A stretch of 64,000 nucleotides of DNA from Auanema rhodensis (GCA_964057225.1 OZ059894.1:2790001-2854000), one strand, 5' to 3'. Shown: positions 12,988 through 25,272, counted from the first letter of the stretch. Notes: a model not told the origin generated them from the sequence alone. Made by a program: numbers and translations.

Positions 12988-15795
12988 TAAAAATCTGCAT
13001 CGAATGCACTATACTACATGGAGAAACGCTTAATACAAAAATTAGTTATGATCGTTTGAAAAATGATGCATTAGTGTATGTTGAGTTTCCATGTACACTC
13101 AACATTGCTTCCAAAAACATTTTGACAAAAATTTTTTCGAAAAATTTCGAAATAATTTAGCAAAAAGTAGATGTTTTTAGATTCCTTTTTTCAAGGCGAA
13201 GACGATGGACATTGTTATTCAACGAAAAAATTAATTCTTCAGGGTGAAAATCGAGGATATAAGTGTGAACTTATATCAGTTGATATCTCGGTGCATTTTT
13301 AAGCTAGCGCAAATCTGATAACACAGATCGATGCAGCTTAAAAATCCGCATCGAATGCACTATACTACATTGAGAAACGCTTAATACAAAAATTAGTTAT
13401 GATCGTTTGAAAAATGATGCATTAGTGTATGTTGAGTTTCCATGTACACTCAACATTGCTTCCAAAAACATTTAGACAAAAATTTTTTCGAAAAATTTCA
13501 AAATAATTTAGCAAAAAGTAGATGTTTTTAGATTCCTTTTTTCAAGGCAAAGACGATGGACATTGTTATTCAACGAAAAAATTAATTCTTCAGGGTGAAA
13601 ATCGAGGATATAAGTGTGAACTTATATCAGTTGATATCTCGGTGCATTTTTAAGCTAGCGCAAATCTGATAACACAGATCGATGCAGCTTAAAAATCCGC
13701 ATCGAATGCACTATACTACATTGAGAAACGCTTAATACAAAAATTAGTTATGATCGTTTGAAAAATGATGCATTAGTGTATATTGAGTTTCCATGTACAA
13801 TCAACATTGCTTCCAAAAACATTTTGACAAAAATTTTTTCGAAAAATTTCAAAATAATTTAGCAAAAAGTAGATGTTTTTAGATTTCTTTTTTCAAGGCA
13901 AAGACGATGGACATTGTTATTCAACGAAAAAATTAATTCTTCAGGGTGAAAATCGAGGATATAAGTGTGAACTTATATCAGTTGATATCTCGGTGCATTT
14001 TTAAGCTAGCGCAAATCTGATAACACAGATCGACGCAGCTTAAAAATCTGCATCGAATGCACTATACTACATTGAGAAACGCTTAATACAAAAATTAGTT
14101 ATGATCGTTTGAAAAATGATGCATTAGTGTATGTTGAGTTTCCATGTACACTCAACATTGCTTCCAAAAACATTTTGACAAAAATTTTTTCGAAAAATTT
14201 CAAAATAATTTAGCAAAAAGTAGATGTTTTTAGATTTCTTTTTTCAAGGCAAAGACGATGGACATTGTTATTCAACGAAAAAATTAATTCTTCAGGGTGA
14301 AAATCGAGGATATAAGTGTGAACTTATATCAGTTGATATCTCGGTGCATTTTTAAGCTAGCGCAAATCTGATAACACAGATCGATGCAGCTTAAAAATCC
14401 GCATCGAATGCACTATACTACATTGAGAAACGCTCAATACAAAAATTAGTTATGATCGTTTGAAAAATGATGCATTAGTGTATGTTGAGTTTCCATGTAC
14501 AATCAACATTGCTTCCAAAAACATTTTGACAAAAATTTTTTCGAAAAATTTCAAAATAATTTAGCAAAAAGTAGATGTTTTTAGATTTCTTTTTTCAAGG
14601 CAAAGACGATGGACATTGTTATTCAACGAAAAAATTAATTCTTCAGGGTGAAAATCGAGGATATAAGTGTGAACTTATATCAGTTGATATCTCGGTGCAT
14701 TTTTAAGCTAGCGCAAATCTGATAACACAGATCGATGCAGCTTAAAAATCCGCATCGAATGCACTATACTACATTGAGAAACGCTTAATACAAAAATTAG
14801 TTATGATCGTTTGAAAAATGATGCATTAGTGTATGTTGAGTTTCCATGTACACTCAACATTGCTTCCAAAAACATTTAGACAAAAATTTTTTCGAAAAAT
14901 TTCGAAATAATTTAGCAAAAAGTAGATATTTTTAGATTCCTTTTTTCAAGGCGAAGACGATGGACATTGTTATTCAACGAAAAAATTAATTCTTCAGGGT
15001 GAAAATCGAGGATATAAGTGTGAACTTATATCAGTTGATATCTCGGTGCATTTTTAAGCTAGCGCAAATCTGATAACACAGATCGATGCAGCTTAAAAAT
15101 CCGCATCGAATGCACTATACTACATTGAGAAACGCTCAATACAAAAATTAGTTATGATCGTTTGAAAAATGATGCATTAGTGTATGTTGAGTTTCCATGT
15201 ACAATCAACATTGCTTCCAAAAACATTTTGACAAAAATTTTTTCGAAAAATTTCAAAATAATTTAGCAAAAAGTAGATGTTTTTAGATTTCTTTTTTCAA
15301 GGCAAAGACGATGGACATTGTTATTCAACGAAAAAATTAATTCTTCAGGGTGAAAATCGAGGATATAAGTGTGAACTTATATCAGTTGATATCTCGGTGC
15401 ATTTTTAAGCTAGCGCAAATCTGATAACACAGATCGATGCAGCTTAAAAATCCGCATCGAATGCACTATACTACATTGAGAAACGCTTAATACAAAAATT
15501 AGTTATGATCGTTTGAAAAATGATGCATTAGTGTATGTTGAGTTTCCATGTACACTCAACATTGCTTCCAAAAACATTTAGACAAAAATTTTTTCGAAAA
15601 ATTTCGAAATAATTTAGCAAAAAGTAGATGTTTTTAGATTCCTTTTTTCAAGGCGAAGACGATGGACATTGTTATTCAACGAAAAAATTAATTCTTCAGG
15701 GTGAAAATAGAGGATATAAGTGTGAACATATATCAGTTGATATCTCGGTGCATTTTTAAGCTAGCGCAAATCTGATAACACAGATCGACGCAGCT
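12988..15795 (+). repeat. Eight-monomer HOR, copy 2 (2808 bp)
   Basis: Copies 38-45 repeat the unit types of 9478-12285 in the same order, including the GATATTT variant in the sixth unit (near 14926) and GCTCAATAC in the fifth and seventh. I found no difference at the diagnostic sites. The spacing to copy 1 is 3510 bp because of the two chimeric units between them. Confidence 0.85.
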
Positions 15796-18603
15796 TAAAA
15801 ATCTGCATCGAATGCACTATACTACATGGAGAAACGCTTAATACAAAAATTAGTTATGATCGTTTGAAAAATGATGCATTAGTGTATGTTGAGTTTCCAT
15901 GTACACTCAACATTGCTTCCAAAAACATTTTGACAAAAATTTTTTCGAAAAATTTCGAAATAATTTAGCAAAAAGTAGATGTTTTTAGATTCCTTTTTTC
16001 AAGGCAAAGACGATGGACATTGTTATTCAACGAAAAAATTAATTCTTCAGGGTGAAAATCGAGGATATAAGTGTGAACTTATATCAGTTGATATCTCGGT
16101 GCATTTTTAAGCTAGCGCAAATCTGATAACACAGATCGATGCAGCTTAAAAATCCGCATCGAATGCACTATACTACATTGAGAAACGCTTAATACAAAAA
16201 TTAGTTATGATCGTTTGAAAAATGATGCATTAGTGTATGTTGAGTTTCCATGTACACTCAACATTGCTTCCAAAAACATTTAGACAAAAATTTTTTCGAA
16301 AAATTTCAAAATAATTTAGCAAAAAGTAGATGTTTTTAGATTCCTTTTTTCAAGGCAAAGACGATGGACATTGTTATTCAACGAAAAAATTAATTCTTCA
16401 GGGTGAAAATCGAGGATATAAGTGTGAACTTATATCAGTTGATATCTCGGTGCATTTTTAAGCTAGCGCAAATCTGATAACACAGATCGATGCAGCTTAA
16501 AAATCCGCATCGAATGCACTATACTACATTGAGAAACGCTTAATACAAAAATTAGTTATGATCGTTTGAAAAATGATGCATTAGTGTATATTGAGTTTCC
16601 ATGTACAATCAACATTGCTTCCAAAAACATTTTGACAAAAAATTTTTCGAAAAATTTCAAAATAATTTAGCAAAAAGTAGATGTTTTTAGATTCCTTTTT
16701 TCAAGGCAAAGACGATGGACATTGTTATTCAACGAAAAAATTAATTCTTCAGGGTGAAAATCGAGGATATAAGTGTGAACTTATATCAGTTGATATCTCG
16801 GTGCATTTTTAAGCTAGCGCAAATCTGATAACACAGATCGATGCAGCTTAAAAATCCGCATCGAATGCACTATACTACATTGAGAAACGCTTAATACAAA
16901 AATTAGTTATGATCGTTTGAAAAATGATGCATTAGTGTATATTGAGTTTCCATGTACAATCAACATTGCTTCCAAAAACATTTTGACAAAAAATTTTTCG
17001 AAAAATTTCAAAATAATTTAGCAAAAAGTAGATGTTTTTAGATTTCTTTTTTCAAGGCAAAGACGATGGACATTGTTATTCAACGAAAAAATTAATTCTT
17101 CAGGGTGAAAATCGAGGATATAAGTGTGAACTTATATCAGTTGATATCTCGGTGCATTTTTAAGCTAGCGCAAATCTGATAACACAGATCGACGCAGCTT
17201 AAAAATCTGCATCGAATGCACTATACTACATTGAGAAACGCTTAATACAAAAATTAGTTATGATCGTTTGAAAAATGATGCATTAGTGTATGTTGAGTTT
17301 CCATGTACACTCAACATTGCTTCCAAAAACATTTTGACAAAAATTTTTTCGAAAAATTTCAAAATAATTTAGCAAAAAGTAGATGTTTTTAGATTTCTTT
17401 TTTCAAGGCAAAGACGATGGACATTGTTATTCAACGAAAAAATTAATTCTTCAGGGTGAAAATCGAGGATATAAGTGTGAACTTATATCAGTTGATATCT
17501 CGGTGCATTTTTAAGCTAGCGCAAATCTGATAACACAGATCGATGCAGCTTAAAAATCCGCATCGAATGCACTATACTACATTGAGAAACGCTTAATACA
17601 AAAATTAGTTATGATCGTTTGAAAAATGATGCATTAGTGTATGTTGAGTTTCCATGTACACTCAACATTGCTTCCAAAAACATTTAGACAAAAATTTTTT
17701 CGAAAAATTTCGAAATAATTTAGCAAAAAGTAGATATTTTTAGATTCCTTTTTTCAAGGCGAAGACGATGGACATTGTTATTCAACGAAAAAATTAATTC
17801 TTCAGGGTGAAAATCGAGGATATAAGTGTGAACTTATATCAGTTGATATCTCGGTGCATTTTTAAGCTAGCGCAAATCTGATAACACAGATCGATGCAGC
17901 TTAAAAATCCGCATCGAATGCACTATACTACATTGAGAAACGCTCAATACAAAAATTAGTTATGATCGTTTGAAAAATGATGCATTAGTGTATGTTGAGT
18001 TTCCATGTACAATCAACATTGCTTCCAAAAACATTTTGACAAAAATTTTTTCGAAAAATTTCAAAATAATTTAGCAAAAAGTAGATGTTTTTAGATTTCT
18101 TTTTTCAAGGCAAAGACGATGGACATTGTTATTCAACGAAAAAATTAATTCTTCAGGGTGAAAATCGAGGATATAAGTGTGAACTTATATCAGTTGATAT
18201 CTCGGTGCATTTTTAAGCTAGCGCAAATCTGATAACACAGATCGATGCAGCTTAAAAATCCGCATCGAATGCACTATACTACATTGAGAAACGCTTAATA
18301 CAAAAATTAGTTATGATCGTTTGAAAAATGATGCATTAGTGTATGTTGAGTTTCCATGTACACTCAACATTGCTTCCAAAAACATTTAGACAAAAATTTT
18401 TTCGAAAAATTTCGAAATAATTTAGCAAAAAGTAGATGTTTTTAGATTCCTTTTTTCAAGGCGAAGACGATGGACATTGTTATTCAACGAAAAAATTAAT
18501 TCTTCAGGGTGAAAATAGAGGATATAAGTGTGAACATATATCAGTTGATATCTCGGTGCATTTTTAAGCTAGCGCAAATCTGATAACACAGATCGACGCA
18601 GCT
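15796..18603 (+). repeat. Eight-monomer HOR, copy 3, rearranged
   Basis: Copies 46-53 keep the start and end types of the 8-mer, but the third unit is doubled (16498 and 16849) and the first GCTCAATAC unit is missing, so length stays at eight units. Both doubled units carry a new variant in which one T of the T run at unit positions 145-150 is replaced by A (near 16641 and 16992). The opening unit has GCAAAG where earlier copies have GCGAAG. Confidence 0.8.
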
Positions 18604-20833
18604 TAAAAATCTGCATCGAATGCACTATACTACATGGAGAAACGCTTAATACAAAAATTAGTTATGATCGTTTGAAAAATGATGCATTAGTGTATGTTGA
18701 GTTTCCATGTACACTCAACATTGCTTCCAAAAACATTTTGACAAAAATTTTTTCGAAAAATTTCGAAATAATTTAGCAAAAAGTAGATGTTTTTAGATTC
18801 CTTTTTTCAAGGCAAAGACGATGGACATTGTTATTCAACGAAAAAATTAATTCTTCAGGGTGAAAATCGAGGATATAAGTGTGAACTTATATCAGTTGAT
18901 ATCTCGGTGCATTTTTAAGCTAGCGCAAATCTGATAACACAGATCGATGCAGCTTAAAAATCCGCATCGAATGCACTATACTACATTGAGAAACGCTTAA
19001 TACAAAAATTAGTTATGATCGTTTGAAAAATGATGCATTAGTGTATGTTGAGTTTCCATGTACACTCAACATTGCTTCCAAAAACATTTAGACAAAAATT
19101 TTTTCGAAAAATTTCAAAATAATTTAGCAAAAAGTAGATGTTTTTAGATTCCTTTTTTCAAGGCAAAGACGATGGACATTGTTATTCAACGAAAAAATTA
19201 ATTCTTCAGGGTGAAAATCGAGGATATAAGTGTGAACTTATATCAGTTGATATCTCGGTGCATTTTTAAGCTAGCGCAAATCTGATAACACAGATCGATG
19301 CAGCTTAAAAATCCGCATCGAATGCACTATACTACATTGAGAAACGCTTAATACAAAAATTAGTTATGATCGTTTGAAAAATGATGCATTAGTGTATATT
19401 GAGTTTCCATGTACAATCAACATTGCTTCCAAAAACATTTTGACAAAAAATTTTTCGAAAAATTTCAAAATAATTTAGCAAAAAGTAGATGTTTTTAGAT
19501 TTCTTTTTTCAAGGCAAAGACGATGGACATTGTTATTCAACGAAAAAATTAATTCTTCAGGGTGAAAATCGAGGATATAAGTGTGAACTTATATCAGTTG
19601 ATATCTCGGTGCATTTTTAAGCTAGCGCAAATCTGATAACACAGATCGACGCAGCTTAAAAATCTGCATCGAATGCACTATACTACATTGAGAAACGCTT
19701 AATACAAAAATTAGTTATGATCGTTTGAAAAATGATGCATTAGTGTATGTTGAGTTTCCATGTACACTCAACATTGCTTCCAAAAACATTTTGACAAAAA
19801 TTTTTTCGAAAAATTTCAAAATAATTTAGCAAAAAGTAGATGTTTTTAGATTTCTTTTTTCAAGGCAAAGACGATGGACATTGTTATTCAACGAAAAAAT
19901 TAATTCTTCAGGGTGAAAATCGAGGATATAAGTGTGAACTTATATCAGTTGATATCTCGGTGCATTTTTAAGCTAGCGCAAATCTGATAACACAGATCGA
20001 TGCAGCTTAAAAATCCGCATCGAATGCACTATACTACATTGAGAAACGCTCAATACAAAAATTAGTTATGATCGTTTGAAAAATGATGCATTAGTGTATG
20101 TTGAGTTTCCATGTACAATCAACATTGCTTCCAAAAACATTTTGACAAAAATTTTTTCGAAAAATTTCAAAATAATTTAGCAAAAAGTAGATGTTTTTAG
20201 ATTTCTTTTTTCAAGGCAAAGACGATGGACATTGTTATTCAACGAAAAAATTAATTCTTCAGGGTGAAAATCGAGGATATAAGTGTGAACTTATATCAGT
20301 TGATATCTCGGTGCATTTTTAAGCTAGCGCAAATCTGATAACACAGATCGATGCAGCTTAAAAATCCGCATCGAATGCACTATACTACATTGAGAAACGC
20401 TTATTACAAAAATTAGTTATGATCGTTTGAAAAATGATGCATTAGTGTATGTTGAGTTTCCATGTACACTCAACATTGCTTCCAAAAACATTTAGACAAA
20501 AATTTTTTCGAAAAATTTCGAAATAATTTAGCAAAAAGTAGATGTTTTTAGATTCCTTTTTTCAAGGCGAAGACGATGGACATTGTTATTCAACGAAAAA
20601 ATTAATTCTTCAGGGTGAAAATAGAGGATATAAGTGTGAACATATATCAGTTGATATCTCGGTGCATTTTTAAGCTAGCGCAAATCTGATAACACAGATC
20701 GATGCAGCTTAAAAATCCGCATCGAATGCACTATACTACATTGAGAAACGCTTATTACAAAAATTAGTTATGATCGTTTGAAAAATGATGCATTAGTGTA
20801 TGTTGAGTTTCCATGTACACTCAACATTGCTTC
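18299..20833 (+). repeat. Left arm of a 2.5-kb imperfect palindrome
   Basis: Read leftward from 20833, the unit types match those read rightward from 21057 in the same register: unit position 124 faces unit position 124. Copies 59, 58, 57, 56, 55, 54 and 53 pair with the inverted units at 21181, 21532, 21883, 22234, 22585, 22936 and 23287. The arms are similar but not identical. For example, copy 56 has the T-to-A run variant and its partner does not, and copy 54 has GCAAAG where its partner has GCGAAG. Confidence 0.8.
18604..20709 (+). repeat. Six-monomer derivative of the 8-mer HOR
   Basis: Copies 54-59 follow the 8-mer order with the GATATTT unit and one GCTCAATAC unit deleted. The third unit (19306) again carries the T-to-A variant seen at 16498 and 16849. 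The last unit (20359) has TTATTAC in place of TTAATAC. This six-unit order is the one mirrored in the inverted arm at 21181-23286. Confidence 0.8.
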
Positions 20834-21056
20834 CAAAAACATTTAGACAAAAATTTTTTCGAAAAATTTCGAAATAATTTAGCAAAAAGTAGATGTTTTT
20901 AGATTCCTTTTTTCAAGGCGAAGACGATGGACATTGTTATTCAACGAAAAAATTAATTCTTCAGGGTGAAAATAGAGGATATAAGTGTGAACATATATCA
21001 GTTGATATCTCGGTGCATTTTTAAGCTAGCGCAAATCTGATAACACAGATCGACGC
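20834..21056. other. Spacer (223 bp) of the inverted repeat
   Basis: Unit positions 125-347 of the last forward monomer have no inverted partner, so they would form the loop if the two 2.5-kb arms paired. The spacer is ordinary satellite sequence of the TAGAGG/CATAT/GACGC type and stops four bases short of the monomer end. Confidence 0.8.
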
Positions 21057-21066
21057 GAAGCAATGT
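21047..21066. other. Orientation-switch junction at 21056/21057
   Basis: Forward satellite runs to unit position 347 (ending CGACGC) and is followed directly by the reverse complement of unit positions 124 down to 1 (starting GAAGCAATG). I see no shared base at the join and no inserted non-satellite base. The left breakpoint falls exactly between the loop and the 3' arm of the 11-bp hairpin at unit positions 308-318/348-358. The right breakpoint lies six bases beyond the 91-118 hairpin. Confidence 0.93.
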
Positions 21067-23591
21067 TGAGTGTACATGGAAACTCAACATACACTAATGC
21101 ATCATTTTTCAAACGATCATAACTAATTTTTGTATTAAGCGTTTCTCCATGTAGTATAGTGCATTCGATGCAGATTTTTAAGCTGCGTCGATCTGTGTTA
21201 TCAGATTTGCGCTAGCTTAAAAATGCACCGAGATATCAACTGATATATGTTCACACTTATATCCTCTATTTTCACCCTGAAGAATTAATTTTTTCGTTGA
21301 ATAACAATGTCCATCGTCTTCGCCTTGAAAAAAGGAATCTAAAAACATCTACTTTTTGCTAAATTATTTCGAAATTTTTCGAAAAAATTTTTGTCTAAAT
21401 GTTTTTGGAAGCAATGTTGAGTGTACATGGAAACTCAACATACACTAATGCATCATTTTTCAAACGATCATAACTAATTTTTGTATTAAGCGTTTCTCAA
21501 TGTAGTATAGTGCATTCGATGCGGATTTTTAAGCTGCATCGATCTGTGTTATCAGATTTGCGCTAGCTTAAAAATGCACCGAGATATCAACTGATATAAG
21601 TTCACACTTATATCCTCGATTTTCACCCTGAAGAATTAATTTTTTCGTTGAATAACAATGTCCATCGTCTTTGCCTTGAAAAAAGAAATCTAAAAACATC
21701 TACTTTTTGCTAAATTATTTTGAAATTTTTCGAAAAAATTTTTGTCAAAATGTTTTTGGAAGCAATGTTGATTGTACATGGAAACTCAACATACACTAAT
21801 GCATCATTTTTCAAACGATCATAACTAATTTTTGTATTGAGCGTTTCTCAATGTAGTATAGTGCATTCGATGCGGATTTTTAAGCTGCATCGATCTGTGT
21901 TATCAGATTTGCGCTAGCTTAAAAATGCACCGAGATATCAACTGATATAAGTTCACACTTATATCCTCGATTTTCACCCTGAAGAATTAATTTTTTCGTT
22001 GAATAACAATGTCCATCGTCTTTGCCTTGAAAAAAGAAATCTAAAAACATCTACTTTTTGCTAAATTATTTTGAAATTTTTCGAAAAAATTTTTGTCAAA
22101 ATGTTTTTGGAAGCAATGTTGAGTGTACATGGAAACTCAACATACACTAATGCATCATTTTTCAAACGATCATAACTAATTTTTGTATTAAGCGTTTCTC
22201 AATGTAGTATAGTGCATTCGATGCAGATTTTTAAGCTGCGTCGATCTGTGTTATCAGATTTGCGCTAGCTTAAAAATGCACCGAGATATCAACTGATATA
22301 AGTTCATACTTATATCCTCGATTTTCACCCTGAAGAATTAATTTTTTCGTTGAATAACAATGTCCATCGTCTTTGCCTTGAAAAAAGAAATCTAAAAACA
22401 TCTACTTTTTGCTAAATTATTTTGAAATTTTTCGAAAAAATTTTTGTCAAAATGTTTTTGGAAGCAATGTTGATTGTACATGGAAACTCAATATACACTA
22501 ATGCATCATTTTTCAAACGATCATAACTAATTTTTGTATTAAGCGTTTCTCAATGTAGTATAGTGCATTCGATGCGGATTTTTAAGCTGCATCGATCTGT
22601 GTTATCAGATTTGCGCTAGCTTAAAAATGCACCGAGATATCAACTGATATAAGTTCACACTTATATCCTCGATTTTCACCCTGAAGAATTAATTTTTTCG
22701 TTGAATAACAATGTCCATCGTCTTTGCCTTGAAAAAAGGAATCTAAAAACATCTACTTTTTGCTAAATTATTTTGAAATTTTTCGAAAAAATTTTTGTCT
22801 AAATGTTTTTGGAAGCAATGTTGAGTGTACATGGAAACTCAACATACACTAATGCATCATTTTTCAAACGATCATAACTAATTTTTGTATTAAGCGTTTC
22901 TCAATGTAGTATAGTGCATTCGATGCGGATTTTTAAGCTGCATCGATCTGTGTTATCAGATTTGCGCTAGCTTAAAAATGCACCGAGATATCAACTGATA
23001 TAAGTTCACACTTATATCCTCGATTTTCACCCTGAAGAATTAATTTTTTCGTTGAATAACAATGTCCATCGTCTTCGCCTTGAAAAAAGGAATCTAAAAA
23101 CATCTACTTTTTGCTAAATTATTTCGAAATTTTTCGAAAAAATTTTTGTCAAAATGTTTTTGGAAGCAATGTTGAGTGTACATGGAAACTCAACATACAC
23201 TAATGCATCATTTTTCAAACGATCATAACTAATTTTTGTATTAAGCGTTTCTCCATGTAGTATAGTGCATTCGATGCAGATTTTTAAGCTGCGTCGATCT
23301 GTGTTATCAGATTTGCGCTAGCTTAAAAATGCACCGAGATATCAACTGATATATGTTCACACTTATATCCTCTATTTTCACCCTGAAGAATTAATTTTTT
23401 CGTTGAATAACAATGTCCATCGTCTTCGCCTTGAAAAAAGGAATCTAAAAACATCTACTTTTTGCTAAATTATTTCGAAATTTTTCGAAAAAATTTTTGT
23501 CTAAATGTTTTTGGAAGCAATGTTGAGTGTACATGGAAACTCAACATACACTAATGCATCATTTTTCAAACGATCATAACTAATTTTTGTA
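21057..23591 (-). repeat. Subfamily A array, reverse orientation; right arm of the palindrome
   Basis: A 124-bp partial unit (21057-21180) is followed by units ending at 21531, 21882, 22233, 22584, 22935 and 23286 and by most of a seventh. All carry the subfamily A state at unit position 225, which reads AACAATGTCC on the + strand here, and they include AATC and TTTAG variants absent from subfamily B. In satellite sense the order is ATGGAG unit, TTTAG, GTATATT, CTGC/ATTGAG, GCTCAATAC, TTTAG with TAGAGG, then a partial ATGGAG unit. That is the 6-mer HOR seen at 18604-20709. Confidence 0.92.
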
Positions 23592-23647
23592 CATGGAAAC
23601 TCAACATACACTAATGCATCATTTTTCAAACGATCATAACTAATTTT
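23528..23647 (-). repeat. 60-bp tandem duplication at the A/B subfamily boundary
   Basis: Bases 23528-23587 are repeated directly at 23588-23647, making the surrounding monomer (23287-23697) 411 bp rather than 351. The first copy lies in subfamily A context and the second leads into subfamily B (TTGAGCG followed by TTTTTCAATG). The four bases TGTA occur at both ends of the duplicated segment (23528-23531, 23588-23591 and again 23648-23651), so the join can be placed in a 4-bp microhomology. Confidence 0.93.
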
Positions 23648-24239
23648 TGTATTGAGCGTTTTTCAATGTAGTATAGTGCATTCGATGCGGATTTTTAAGC
23701 TGCGTCGATCTGTGTTATCAGATTTGCGCTAGCTGAAAAATGCACCGAGATATCATCTGATATAAGTTCACACTTATATCCTCGATTTTCACCCTGAAGA
23801 ATTAATTTTTTCGTTGAATAACATTGTCCATCGTCTTTGCCTTGAAAAAAGGAATCTAAAAACATCTACTTTTTGCTAAATTATTTCGAAATTTTTCGAA
23901 AAAATTTTTGTCAAAATGTTTTTGGAAGCAATGTTGAGTGTACATGGAAACTCAACATACACTAATGCATCATTTTTCAAACGATCATAACTAATTTTTG
24001 TATTGAGCGTTTTTCAATGTAGTATAGTGCTTTCGATGCGGATTTTTAAGCTGCGTCGATCTGTGTTATCAGATTTGCGCTAGCTTAAAAATGCACCGAG
24101 ATATCAACTGATATAAGTTCACACTTATATCCTCGATTTTCACCCTGAAGAATTAATTTTTTCGTTGAAAAACATTGTCCATCGTCTTTGCCTTGAAAAA
24201 AGGAATCTAAAAACATCTACTTTTTGCTAAATTATCTTG

Positions 24240-25272
24240 AAATTTTTCGAAAAAATTTTTGTCAAAATGTTTTTGGAAGCAATGTTGAGTGTACATGGAA
24301 ACTCAACATACACTAATGCATCATTTTTCAAACGATCATAACTAATTTTTGTATTGAGCGTTTTTCAATGTAGTAAAGTGCATTCGATGCGGATTTTCAA
24401 CCTGCGTCGATCTGTGTTATCAGATTTGCGCTAGCTTAAAAATGCACCGAGATATCAACTGATATAAGTTCACACTTATATCCTCGATTTTCACCCTGAA
24501 GAATTAATTTTTTCGTTGAAAAACATTGTCCATCGTCTTTGCCTTGAAAAAAGGAATCTAAAAACATCTACTTTTTGCTAAATTATCTTGAAATTTTTCG
24601 AAAAAATTTTTGTCAAAATGTTTTTGGAAGCAATGTTGAGTGTACATGGAAACTCAACATACACTAATGCATCATTTTTCAAACGATCATAACTAATTTT
24701 TGTATTGAGCGTTTTTCAATGTAGTATAGTGCTTTCGATGCGGATTTTTAAGCTGCGTCGATCTGTGTTATCAGATTTGCGCTAGCTTAAAAATGCACCG
24801 AGATATCAACTGATATAAGTTCACACTTATATCCTCGATTTTCACCCTGAAGAATTAATTTTTTCGTTGAATAACATTGTCCATCGTCTTTGCCTTGAAA
24901 AAAGGAATCTAAAAACATCTACTTTTTGCTAAATTATTCCGAAATTTTTCGAAAAAATTTTTGTCAAAATGTTTTTGGAAGCAATGTTGAGTGTACATGG
25001 AAACTCAACATACACTAATGCATCATTTTTCAAACGATCATAATTAATTTTTGTATTAAACGTTTCTCAATGTAGTATAGTGCATTCGATGCGGATTTTC
25101 AAGCTGCGTCGATCTGTGTTATCAGATTTGCGCTAGCTTAAAAATGCACCGAGATATCAACTGATATAAGTTCACACTTATATCCTCGATTTTCACCCCG
25201 AAGAATTAATTTTTTCGTTGAAAAACATTGTCCATCGTCTTTGCCTTGAAGAAAGGAATCTAAAAACATCTA
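24240..25272 (-). repeat. Block of about 1.03 kb, repeated 5265 bp away at 29505-30537
   Basis: A run of rare variants occurs in the same order in both places: CAACCTG, GCTTTCGATG (in place of GCATTCGATG), ATTCCG, TAATTAATTT, TTAAACG and CCCCGAAGAATTAA with GAAGAAAGG. The offset is exactly 15 monomers (for example TAATTAATTT at 25041 and 30306). The blocks stop matching where TATCTTG (left) faces TATTTCG (right). Limits are approximate to about 50 bp. Confidence 0.75.

Larger units (their letters stand above)
1..21056 (+). repeat. Satellite array, subfamily A, forward orientation (59 full copies plus 347 bp)
   Basis: Copies start at 1+351n up to 20710, and the phase is exact at every point I checked (for example 10531 and 20710), so no net insertion or deletion occurred over 60 units. 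Subfamily A is recognised by T at unit position 225, by G at 36, and by two linked alternatives around 110-137: one with ACTC then usually TTTAG, the other with AATC then TTTTG. Other recurrent variable sites are 9-10 (CCG or CTG), 34 (ATTG or ATGG), 45 (TTAA, TCAA or TTAT), 93 (ATG or ATA), CAAAAT or CGAAAT near 161, GCAAAG or GCGAAG near 210, TCGAGG or TAGAGG near 265, CTTAT or CATAT near 283, and GATGC or GACGC at the unit end. Their combinations define the monomer types that build the HORs. Confidence 0.97.

Noticed and set aside
21047-21066. Sequencing fold-back artefact (missed adaptor) as the source of the inversion
   Set aside because: Such artefacts give near-identical arms around a minimal loop. 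Here the spacer is 223 bp and the arms differ at several diagnostic sites. An assembly mis-join cannot be excluded from sequence alone.
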